A stretch of 20,400 nt of DNA from a virus. Under the pieces are notes generated by a model. That model saw only the letters and a program-made list of their open reading frames with translations, was not told the DNA's origin and searched no databases. A program made the position numbers and the translations under genes. The stretch covers positions 1 through 20,400 of IMG/VR virus record IMGVR_UViG_3300042868_003754; one strand, written 5' to 3'. This document shows positions 1 through 7,591 of the stretch, one piece after another. Numbering within the stretch: the first letter of the stretch is position 1; every line of letters begins with the position of its first letter.

Positions 1-3000
1 TGCCAGCCGCGAGATCGTTGCCTTCAGCCGTGTAGACCGAGTTCATCGCAGGACGCAACGGACCTAGGCTCTCCCAGAGCTCTTGCTCTTGAGCCTGGTT
101 CAAGTCGTGCAGAGGAATGCGCTTGCCCGTGGGCACAGCAGGCAGAGCCTTGCCGTTCTTGTCTCGGCCAGGAGACTTGCGCTCTTCACGGTACGCCAGA
201 TCACCAGACTCCATCAGACGCTGGATCATCTGTTCACGAGCTGCAGCGTAGGCAGCTTCGTAGAGTCGGTAGCCAGTCTCGATCACCTTGTTCAGGGTGC
301 GCCGGCGCTCAATGAACGTGGCGAAGTGAGCTTCCATGGTCTCTTCGACCGCATAGCCCATGATCTGGTAAAAAGCCTTCTCCAGCGCTCGACGCTGCGG
401 GAACAGATTGTCTGCCAGCAACTGCTCTGCAGTGGCAGATTCGTTCAGAGGCTTGCCACCCCCCACCACGATCAGAGTGTTCAGGGCCTGGATCAGCTCC
501 GTCAGGTCAGCAACATCTTTGCGCTTACCCTGAGCTACATCTTCAATGGTCGTGTAGATCCCTTCGATGAAAGCGTTCTGCATGTTGGCCACAGACTTCG
601 ACAGCTGTGAACCAAACGCAAACGAAGTCATCGGGGTTTTCATCAGGTTGCGAGTAGCACCCGACACCCCATCAGCGCCCTCACGCAGGGGCTTGGTGAT
701 CTTCTGGAAGGCAGCCCAGATCTGCGGGTCGAAACCAGCAGACTCTTCGATCATTTTCAGCACCTGGTTGCCCAGATCCTGGTACAGGTCTTGGCCGCCC
801 TTCTCAGCGTACTGACTGAAGTGCTCTTCTTCGTTGCCCAAGGCAAACATGCCGCCTTGGTTCATGACCCGGTAAAGGCCTTCCACAGTCTCTGCAGCGC
901 CCAGAGCCAGGTGCGTCAGCACAGGGCCGTTGGTCTTGCCGTCAGCGCCTACCAGCAGGTTGACCTCAAAGTCAGCGCCAGTCTCTGCAGCTTCCAGGTA
1001 CTGAGCCAGGGCCAGCAAGCCCTGCAGCGACATCATCTTCTCAGCACCACCAGCCACCTGAGACACCAGCTTCTGGTTTTCAGGCGTCCAGACGCTCATG
1101 TCTTTGCGCAGCACACCTTGACGGATGACTTCTGCAGCACGACGCACATCCGAAGTAGGATCGTTGAAGATCTTCTGGTAGCCAGAAGTCTTCGTCGTCT
1201 GTGCGTTGGTCTGCTTGTCCGTCTTCACACCCAGCGCCTGAGCCACCGAGATCTTGAACTCAGTCAGCAGCGCTTCGTTGCTGAAAGAGATCTTCGTCTT
1301 CCAGTTCGGGCGCGTGAAGGCAAACCGGTGCAGCTTGCTCGACTGCATGTTGAGCGACTGGGTCTTGATGCCCACACGGAAGTTGCGCCAGACCTCGTAC
1401 TCGACAAACATCTGCCGATCTTTGGCCCGTTGGACGATCTGCCCAAAGACACCAGCCGGCAAATCTTCACGGAGAGTCTCAGGCAAGCCCAGCATCTCCA
1501 TCATCTGCTCGTACTGCACCGACAGGTTGTCGTTCTGAGCTTCGATGCTGCCCAGACGTTCAACGTGAATCTTGCTCCCGTCAGGCTCGACCCAACCAGC
1601 AGCTTCCAGCGTGGCTTGCTTGCCAAGGCCCAGCATCAGATCCAGCATCTCAGGGATCACCTGGTGCGGCACCTTCTGAGCACGGTTCAGAACCTTGGCC
1701 AACTTGGCAGGAATCTTCTGACGGGTGCCCTTGGCAAACTCTTGCTTGAACTTGGCTGGCTTCTCCAGAGCCGTGCGGGTCAGCGACTCCACACCAAACA
1801 TCTTGTCCACAGCCGATCCAGAGTACCGGTTGGTGTTCTTGATGTCTTCGATTTCAAGCCAGGCTGAAGCACTGCCAGCCAGGCCTTCACGAGAGAACTG
1901 GACGTACTTGAACTTGGTCTCGGCCCCGTAGCGCTCAGCTTGCTTCTCGGAGTCTTTGAAGAAATCCTGAGCTACCTGACGTGCGTTCATCTCATGCCGC
2001 ACCAGCACTCCCTTGCGCTCCAACAGCGCCAGGGCATGCACACCCAGAGCAGCCTGCAGACGAGGCAGCAAGTCTTGCGGTGCGTCTTTCATGGCACGCA
2101 AGCCCAGGGCTTCCACAGCGGCTTGGCCCAGCGTGTTGATCACGACTTCTTCAAAGCCAGCCATGTGCTTCAGAGCTTGGCGACCTTCCAGCGTCAGCAC
2201 ATCACCTTCAGCTCGCCCGTGCATCTCCAGGATCTCCAGGGGCAGCTTGGCCTTCGGAGTGTTGGCCTGATCAAGCGTCCAGCGGTAGGCCGAGTAGGCA
2301 ACAGCGGTCAGCACGTTCTCGCTGAACTTGCCAGTGCCCGGATCCACCAGGTAACGGCTCATGTCCTGATGCTGGAAGTCCTTGCTGATCTGAGCATAGG
2401 CCTCGGCATTGGGCATGTTTTCCCGCAGGTTCGAGAGCCAGCCAGAGCGAACGACCTTACCGTCACGCACTTTGTCGCTCAGCACCTGGCCAAAGTTCTT
2501 CAGTGCTGCCAGAGCTTGGATGCGCTCAACACTCTCAGCGTTGTACGAACGCAGCTTGTCCTTGAAAGCCTTCGGCAGGTACTGCCACTGAAGCAAGTTG
2601 TCTTGCCGCCATGCACTGAAGAAGTCTTGAAGCGAAGCCAGCGGCTTACCAGAGACTTCCTTGCTACGGCCAGCGACTTGGTTAAAGAACGCTGCCACCA
2701 AGTTCACACCACGGAACACAGCGCCCACTTTGCTGGACTCAAGAGCAGCACGGTCTTGCTCTGCAGCTTGGAGTGCCGGCAGCTTGCCTTCAACTGCCAG
2801 GTCAGCGCTGCCTTCTTCCAGGTCTGTGGTTTCTTCCGTCGCCGTCTCCGCCAGCACTTCGGTCTGCGCCGGCTGCGCCTGCTCGACCTCGGCTGGCTGC
2901 ACGGCTCCGAGAGTAGCTTCAGCAGGTGCAGCAGACGACGCCACCGGAGCCACAGGCGCAGCCGTAGTGGCGACGGGGGCAGAAGCCGGCACAGAAGGCG

Positions 3001-5467
3001 CAGGAGCAGGGGTAACAGCAGAAGGAGCCCCGTTGGTAGCCGGAGAAGGTGCAGAGGCTGTTGCAGGGGCTTTGGCGAGCTCCACGGCAGCACGGATGCT
3101 GTCCCGGCTTGCCTTGATAGCCTGGGCTTCGGTACGAATGTCCTGCACCACACCAATCGAACCAGGGTGGATCCGCAGGCTTCCGCTGTCACGAAGCTCT
3201 TTCTCGACTTCCTTCAAGTCCCTGGTCGGGTCGATAGGCTGCACTTCCCACCCGCCTTGCTCCAGCTTGACCAGTGCCACACCCATGGTGTTGCCTTGGG
3301 TGTTGCGAAGTTCAGTGGCTTGAGCCAGTGCTTCCCTGGCCTTGACTGCTTTGTCAGCATGGCTGGCCAAGAACTTTTGCAGACCAGCCACTTGCTTCAG
3401 TGCCATGTCGACGTTGCCGCCAGCCAGAGCCAGCCCTGCACGGCGGGTGTAGTCGGCAATGCCCAGCTGACGGGTCTTCGGATCCCCGTTCAGCACTTCG
3501 CTGCGGACCTTGCTCCCAGTCTTCAGCTTGTTCATCGCCACCTGAGCAGCAGACAACTGCCGCAGTGCCACGCGCTGTGCAGGTGCCAGACCGTTGCTCG
3601 TGTCGTCAGCCAGTTGCAGAGCAGCTTCCGGGCTCAAAGAACCAGGAGAAGACATCGACAGGTTGATGATGACCCGTGCAGCTTCCTGAGACTCTTGCAC
3701 AGCAGCCTGATCGTTCTGATCCACAGACGCAGCAGCTTTGGTGCGCAGAGCAGCAATGGCATCAGCGTCTTGAGCGATGCCTTCAGCGGCCTTGACCATG
3801 TCCAGGCTAAACGTCTGCAGAGTCTTCTGCACATCGTTGAGCTCAGTGTCCAGAGCTGCGCGCTTCTTGTTGAGCTCGACCAGCTCTTTGCCTTCAGCCA
3901 CAGGCGTAGCCAGGATCTGCTCCAGCTCAGCACGCTTGGCTTCGTTCTCAGGCGTAGCCGGCAGAGCAGCCAGCTCAGCTTGTGCTTCCTTGCGCCCGTT
4001 GGGCGTCTGGTAGTACAGGGCGTCCGACTCAGCTTCCATGGTCTGCTTTGCAGCCAGGGCCTTGACGAAGTTCTCGTTGCGCTGTTCCGGCGTTGCGTCT
4101 TCCTTGAAACTCGTGGCGTAGAGAGAAGCCACCGCCTGCTTCGGAGAGTAGAGCGGAGATTCCTTGTTCAAGAACACCGACACATCACCGGTCTGCTCAG
4201 CCATTTCAGCAGCAGCCTTGTTGATTTCCCGCTTTGCAGCGCTGTCCACGGCGTCTGCAGCTTTCGAGGCCACACCCGAGAGCGCCTCACCCACTGCCGT
4301 CACACCGCCAGTGAGAGCACCACCGGTCATGCCACCAATAGCACCGCCCACGTAGATGTCTTCAGCACTGGCCGGCTTCAGACCAGCCACGCCTTCCAAG
4401 TAGGTCTGGCCAGCTTCCGTGGGAGCTTCGGTAGCCACACCCTTGGCCGTGGCCTTGCCGGTGTTCAGGATGGCTGCCTTGAGCCCCTTGCGAGCAATCT
4501 CGTCACCAGCTTCTTTGGCTGCCTTGGCCCCAATGCCCAGAGTCTTCAGAGACAGCACGTCTCCGACTTGCTCCAGAGCCACCGTACCGGCAGCAGCCAA
4601 AGCCATCGTGGTACGGGTGTCGGCATCAGGAAAGGCACCGTTGTTTTCAGCCTGGAACTTCTCCAGGCCTTTGCGGTATGCCTCGGCACCGTAGCCCACG
4701 TTGCTGGCGGTCAAAGCACCCATGCCAACCTTGCCAGCAGCACCGACCAGGAGTTGGGGAGCGTTCTCCGCTGCGTACTCGACGACTGCCATCGGGTTGC
4801 TGCCAGCAGCGCCCACAGCGTTGTAGGCCAGCTTGCCTAGGCCAGCCAGCACATCACCAGCGCCCGAGATCGACTTCTTGTTGGTGATCTCGTCCCAGCC
4901 TTGAGTCACTTGTGCCCAAGGGCTGGCAAAGCCTTCCCGCAAGTCTTCTTGCAGGGCTTGCTTCTTCGTCTCGTCCACGATGGAGCCGATGTTGAAGAAG
5001 CTGTCCACCTTAGACGAGATGCCACGGAGTTGCTTCGACTGATCGAAGTAGCTCATGGCCGTCCGACCACGAGGGTCGTTGGGGTTGACCGGAGCGTTCA
5101 GCAGGTCGATGTCACGGGGCGTAGCTTCACCACGCACCATCCGGTTGTAGGCGTTGTAGTGGTTCTCGTCCAGAGCTGTTTCTGCCGCCGAAGCGATGGC
5201 ATCCGAAGGCAGCGAAGCCAGATCACCAATCAGCCGGGAGCCGCCAGAAACAATGTTGGCACCCAGGTTCACAGCCTGGCCAGCGATGCCGTCTCGATCC
5301 AGGCCAAGACGACCAGACCAAGAGAGGTCTTCAGGCTCGATCTGGACAGGCTGAGCCTGCACCAAAGAGCGAAGGCTTTCTACCTTTTGACGCCGTGCTT
5401 CGAGTATCTGGGCAAACTTACCCGAGCTTGCGTTTTGCACAGAGACAAAAGGATTGGAGCCGGACAT
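1..5467 (-). CDS. Virion-encapsidated RNA polymerase (N4 gp50-like vRNAP), 3' end outside window
   Basis: Seen: I translated this frame from the ATG at 5465-5467 to the window edge, 1,822 codons with no stop. Residues 204-405 are Gly/Ala-rich and end in a glycine-zipper stretch (GGAIGGMTGGALTGG). A Pro/Ala-rich linker spans about 800-885. RNA polymerase motifs follow: a candidate T/DxxGR region around W1360-R1364, motif A (ADGKTNG, D1509) and motif B (RNLMKTPMTSFAFG, R1606 and K1610). Known: N4 vRNAP is about 3,500 aa, with a polymerase domain in the middle third; it is packaged, ejected with the DNA and transcribes early genes. The spacing D1509 to K1610 (101) resembles N4 D559 to K670. Motif C (HD) should lie about 280 residues after motif B, beyond the window. 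Odd: F1618 replaces the conserved motif B Tyr. The ribosome site is weak (TGGGAA) and abuts a hairpin. Confidence 0.93.
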   Translation of the reverse strand, partial: MSGSNPFVSVQNASSGKFAQILEARRQKVESLRSLVQAQPVQIEPEDLSWSGRLGLDRDGIAGQAVNLGANIVSGGSRLIGDLASLPSDAIASAAETALDENHYNAYNRMVRGEATPRDIDLLNAPVNPNDPRGRTAMSYFDQSKQLRGISSKVDSFFNIGSIVDETKKQALQEDLREGFASPWAQVTQGWDEITNKKSISGAGDVLAGLGKLAYNAVGAAGSNPMAVVEYAAENAPQLLVGAAGKVGMGALTASNVGYGAEAYRKGLEKFQAENNGAFPDADTRTTMALAAAGTVALEQVGDVLSLKTLGIGAKAAKEAGDEIARKGLKAAILNTGKATAKGVATEAPTEAGQTYLEGVAGLKPASAEDIYVGGAIGGMTGGALTGGVTAVGEALSGVASKAADAVDSAAKREINKAAAEMAEQTGDVSVFLNKESPLYSPKQAVASLYATSFKEDATPEQRNENFVKALAAKQTMEAESDALYYQTPNGRKEAQAELAALPATPENEAKRAELEQILATPVAEGKELVELNKKRAALDTELNDVQKTLQTFSLDMVKAAEGIAQDADAIAALRTKAAASVDQNDQAAVQESQEAARVIINLSMSSPGSLSPEAALQLADDTSNGLAPAQRVALRQLSAAQVAMNKLKTGSKVRSEVLNGDPKTRQLGIADYTRRAGLALAGGNVDMALKQVAGLQKFLASHADKAVKAREALAQATELRNTQGNTMGVALVKLEQGGWEVQPIDPTRDLKEVEKELRDSGSLRIHPGSIGVVQDIRTEAQAIKASRDSIRAAVELAKAPATASAPSPATNGAPSAVTPAPAPSVPASAPVATTAAPVAPVASSAAPAEATLGAVQPAEVEQAQPAQTEVLAETATEETTDLEEGSADLAVEGKLPALQAAEQDRAALESSKVGAVFRGVNLVAAFFNQVAGRSKEVSGKPLASLQDFFSAWRQDNLLQWQYLPKAFKDKLRSYNAESVERIQALAALKNFGQVLSDKVRDGKVVRSGWLSNLRENMPNAEAYAQISKDFQHQDMSRYLVDPGTGKFSENVLTAVAYSAYRWTLDQANTPKAKLPLEILEMHGRAEGDVLTLEGRQALKHMAGFEEVVINTLGQAAVEALGLRAMKDAPQDLLPRLQAALGVHALALLERKGVLVRHEMNARQVAQDFFKDSEKQAERYGAETKFKYVQFSREGLAGSASAWLEIEDIKNTNRYSGSAVDKMFGVESLTRTALEKPAKFKQEFAKGTRQKIPAKLAKVLNRAQKVPHQVIPEMLDLMLGLGKQATLEAAGWVEPDGSKIHVERLGSIEAQNDNLSVQYEQMMEMLGLPETLREDLPAGVFGQIVQRAKDRQMFVEYEVWRNFRVGIKTQSLNMQSSKLHRFAFTRPNWKTKISFSNEALLTEFKISVAQALGVKTDKQTNAQTTKTSGYQKIFNDPTSDVRRAAEVIRQGVLRKDMSVWTPENQKLVSQVAGGAEKMMSLQGLLALAQYLEAAETGADFEVNLLVGADGKTNGPVLTHLALGAAETVEGLYRVMNQGGMFALGNEEEHFSQYAEKGGQDLYQDLGNQVLKMIEESAGFDPQIWAAFQKITKPLREGADGVSGATRNLMKTPMTSFAFGSQLSKSVANMQNAFIEGIYTTIEDVAQGKRKDVADLTELIQALNTLIVVGGGKPLNESATAEQLLADNLFPQRRALEKAFYQIMGYAVEETMEAHFATFIERRRTLNKVIETGYRLYEAAYAAAREQMIQRLMESGDLAYREERKSPGRDKNGKALPAVPTGKRIPLHDLNQAQEQELWESLGPLRPAMNSVYTAEGNDLAAG

Positions 5468-5476
5468 AGATATTCC

Positions 5477-5493
5477 CAGGAGAGTATGTCCTG
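5477..5493 (-). promoter_or_regulatory. Hairpin in vRNAP 5' leader
   Basis: Perfect 5-bp arms CAGGA (5477-5481) and TCCTG (5489-5493) enclose a 7-nt loop, GAGTATG on the plus strand. In the minus-strand transcript the stem ends 9 nt before the vRNAP AUG and its base overlaps the weak Shine-Dalgarno (TGGGAA). It could limit translation or be a protein-binding site; both are inference. The loop holds the GAGTAT motif found at several gene boundaries here. Confidence 0.45.
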
Positions 5494-5510
5494 AGATTCT
5501 AGAGTAAATG

Positions 5511-5532
5511 AAAAACGGGCCGAAGCCCGTTT
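5511..5532 (-). terminator. Intrinsic terminator between gp51-like gene and vRNAP gene
   Basis: Read on the minus strand, an 8-bp stem AAACGGGC/GCCCGTTT closes on a TTCG tetraloop and ends in a run of five Ts (GCCCGTTTTTC). It lies about 30 nt past the stop of the 5561-7036 gene and 44 nt before the vRNAP start. It would lower read-through into the vRNAP gene. No convincing sigma-70 promoter was seen between it and the vRNAP ATG. Confidence 0.8.
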
Positions 5533-5542
5533 GTCTGTATTT

Positions 5543-5565
5543 GCTGAAAGAGTATCTATTTCAGC
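5543..5565 (-). repeat. Inverted repeat at the gp51-like stop codon
   Basis: Perfect 7-bp arms GCTGAAA (5543-5549) and TTTCAGC (5559-5565) surround a 9-nt loop GAGTATCTA. It overlaps the stop codon of the 5561-7036 gene and precedes the terminator at 5511-5532 in the transcript. There is no T-run, so it is not itself a terminator. It may be an RNA-processing or protein-binding element. Confidence 0.5.
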
Positions 5566-7036
5566 GCTGTCGCAGAGAAGCATCCACTTGCTGACGAATC
5601 AGTTTCAGAGTATCTGGGTCTGATCTTTGAAGGTCAACTTTGCCGTCAGACCCGATCACAACACCAGGCACCATAGTCTTGGCACGACGAGTAAGCTCAT
5701 CAACAAAGGCTTTGTCTCGCTTGTAGTCACCGCTGGCCAGAGCTTCCGGCAGCTTGACACCAGGGTACTCACCTTTGGCTTGCTGCCCACGAATCAGCGC
5801 AGCAACTTCACGAGCAGGCATGGGAGCTGCAGCCAAAGGAGCAGCACCACGGCCAGCAGGCGTACCAGCGTCACGGGCCTTGGCAGGAGTACCGTCTTCG
5901 CCAGGAGCAATACCAGCAGCGCCCATGCTCTCCAGCATGGAAAGAGCAAAGTCCTTGTTCTCGTAACGCTTCTGCAGCAACTTGATGATGTCAGAAGCAG
6001 TGCCACCGTCAGTGCGCCAGGTGCTGCCAAAGGTGTCGCTGCCTTTGGTTGTAGCCGCAGCCACCACTTCACTGATCGAGATAGGAGCCCGGTAAGTCTT
6101 CCCATCCACCTTGATTGGGATACCCCCTTGCTGCTGAATGGCACCAGCCGCCGCAACCACAGCTTGAACTTCGTCTTCGCTGAGTTTTCCGACGCCAGTG
6201 AGGTTCTCCCGAAGCGTCTTGGCTCCGGTGTTGTTGTCAAACCAGCCCAGAGCCAGGGGACCAGTCTTCAGGATCTTGTCGGCCTTTTCTCGTTCGAGCT
6301 TGGCTGTCAAAGCATCCGAAGCAGTTTGCGCCTTGAGCTGGGCAGCACTGAGCCTGCTCGACGCTTCAGAGCTTGCTGCCGCAGCGTTGGAAGCACGAGT
6401 GCTCGCACGAAGCTGATCCAGTTCCAAAGGTGCCCGAGCTTCAGCACGTGCTGCGCCTTCACGCTGGAACCGTTGGTCTTCTGCTTCGTTGACCATCCGG
6501 AACTGCTCGCCTTGACGGGTCAGCAGAGCACGAGTGATGTCAGCGCCAAAGCGATTCCGAAGAGCCGGGTTGGCTTCCAGGATCTGGCCCACACCACCCA
6601 CGTTGCCGTTCAGTGCTTCCAGCATGGCTTGCGACTGCAGAGGCCGCAGCTGCACAGTTTCCTGCGCATCGTTGTACTGGTTCTCAGCCAGACCGCGTTG
6701 CTGCAGAGTAGCCAGGCGGCTGTCCAGGAACTGACGAGTAGCCCCCAGGTCGATCTGAGCACCGTACTGCGAGCGCAGAGCTTCGAGCTCGCCAGAAGCC
6801 TGGGCAGCCTTGAAGCCTTCAGGCGTGGCGTACTTCTGCATCGCTGCAGTCAGAAACGCATCGGTGTTGTTGGTCTTCCCCGTCTGCCAGTTGGCTTCGT
6901 CGTTAGCTTGTGCCCCCTTCAGGAGATCACCCAGCGTCGCCATGCCAGCGTTGAAAGACTGCTGTGCAGTCTGGAAAGTACGGCTCGGATCCCCGAGGTT
7001 GGGCGCTTCGATGTTGCGCCAGGTGATGACAGCCAT
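5561..7036 (-). CDS. Internal virion protein, N4 gp51 position
   Basis: 491 aa. The N-terminus (MAVITWRNIEAPN) has the 'W-x-N-x-x-A-P' opening that I associate with internal virion proteins of podoviruses. Residues 1-130 look helical and Gln/Ala-rich. Residues 185-260 are a charged Ala/Arg/Glu region with coiled-coil character, and 375-410 is a Pro/Ala/Gly linker. No enzyme motif, signal peptide or membrane segment is visible. The start is supported by AGGAG five bases before ATG, 18 nt after the previous stop. Its place directly upstream of the vRNAP gene matches N4 gp51, so it probably packs inside the capsid and is ejected or helps load the vRNAP (inference). It is followed by an inverted repeat and a terminator. 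Family assignment rests on order and character, not on a motif. Confidence 0.8.
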   Translation of the reverse strand: MAVITWRNIEAPNLGDPSRTFQTAQQSFNAGMATLGDLLKGAQANDEANWQTGKTNNTDAFLTAAMQKYATPEGFKAAQASGELEALRSQYGAQIDLGATRQFLDSRLATLQQRGLAENQYNDAQETVQLRPLQSQAMLEALNGNVGGVGQILEANPALRNRFGADITRALLTRQGEQFRMVNEAEDQRFQREGAARAEARAPLELDQLRASTRASNAAAASSEASSRLSAAQLKAQTASDALTAKLEREKADKILKTGPLALGWFDNNTGAKTLRENLTGVGKLSEDEVQAVVAAAGAIQQQGGIPIKVDGKTYRAPISISEVVAAATTKGSDTFGSTWRTDGGTASDIIKLLQKRYENKDFALSMLESMGAAGIAPGEDGTPAKARDAGTPAGRGAAPLAAAPMPAREVAALIRGQQAKGEYPGVKLPEALASGDYKRDKAFVDELTRRAKTMVPGVVIGSDGKVDLQRSDPDTLKLIRQQVDASLRQR

Positions 7037-7048
7037 GCGGTCTCCTGA

Positions 7049-7582
7049 TTACTTGATGCCGTACTTGCCCATGTAGGAACCCACCGACTCATAGGCACCA
7101 GGGTTGGAGGCCACACGAGCCTTCTGACGGTCTTCCAGAGCGCTGTTGGTCGTGCTCTTGCTGGCTTCCCAGTTGCGCTCGAAAGACGACTTCTGAAAGT
7201 TCAGTTGATCCTTGGCCAGGCCGTACTGCTTCATGCCCATGTAGAGGTTGCCCAGAGCACTCACACCACCCAGGGCCAAGCCACCCCAGCCTTGTTGGTT
7301 GAAGCCGTCAGCGTCTCGTCCACCCAGCATCCCGCTCAAGAACTGGCTCATGGCAGTGGGGGCGTTGGGCTGAGCAGTCAGCGTGCCCGAACCAGCTGCC
7401 CAGGAAGGGATGACCGAAGTGGGAGCGATGTTGCTCTCCATGACCGTAGGGGCCAAGGAGTTCATCCCAGGGTAGGCTTTGTAGGCATCCAGCGTTGCAG
7501 AACCAGTGGGCAGCTTGGGCAGCATCCAGTTCATCTGCATCAAGCCTTGGGGATCCATGGGGTTGTACGTTTGGTACGGCAT
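7049..7582 (-). CDS. Small internal virion protein, N4 gp52 position
   Basis: 177 aa. The N-terminal 100 residues are Met/Pro/Ser-rich with no clear fold. Next comes a short Gly-rich hydrophobic stretch (WGGLALGGVSALGNLYMG, about 99-116). The C-terminal helix is rich in Gln, Lys, Ser and Asn (QYGLAKDQLNFQKSSFERNW), with ALEDRQKARVASNP near the end. A hydrophobic segment followed by 'Q-L-x-F-Q-K-x-x-F-x-x-N' and 'DRQxARxAxNP' recurs in small internal proteins of podoviruses. AAGGAA lies just ahead of the ATG and overlaps the stop of the preceding gene (9-nt gap). It probably works with the gp51-like and vRNAP proteins in the virion; direct function is unknown. Confidence 0.78.
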   Translation of the reverse strand: MPYQTYNPMDPQGLMQMNWMLPKLPTGSATLDAYKAYPGMNSLAPTVMESNIAPTSVIPSWAAGSGTLTAQPNAPTAMSQFLSGMLGGRDADGFNQQGWGGLALGGVSALGNLYMGMKQYGLAKDQLNFQKSSFERNWEASKSTTNSALEDRQKARVASNPGAYESVGSYMGKYGIK

Positions 7583-7591
7583 GGGGATTCC

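Noticed and set aside
791-1867. 358-codon open frame on the plus strand
   Set aside because: Exact antisense register of the vRNAP core; no motifs and no ribosome site.
1940-4840. 966-codon open frame on the plus strand
   Set aside because: It is in codon register with the vRNAP gene on the other strand, and its Arg/Ser/His/Leu-rich product is typical of the antisense of a high-GC gene. The minus-strand frame has polymerase motifs.
5477-5565. N4-type vRNAP early promoter hairpins in the vRNAP leader
   Set aside because: N4 early promoter hairpins have 5-7 bp stems and 3-nt loops and lie in the early region; these loops are 7 and 9 nt. Only the CAGAGTATCTG copies have 3-nt loops, and their stems are just 4 bp.
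5627-7048. 473-codon open frame on the plus strand
   Set aside because: Antisense of the gp51-like gene; low-complexity product with no start signal.
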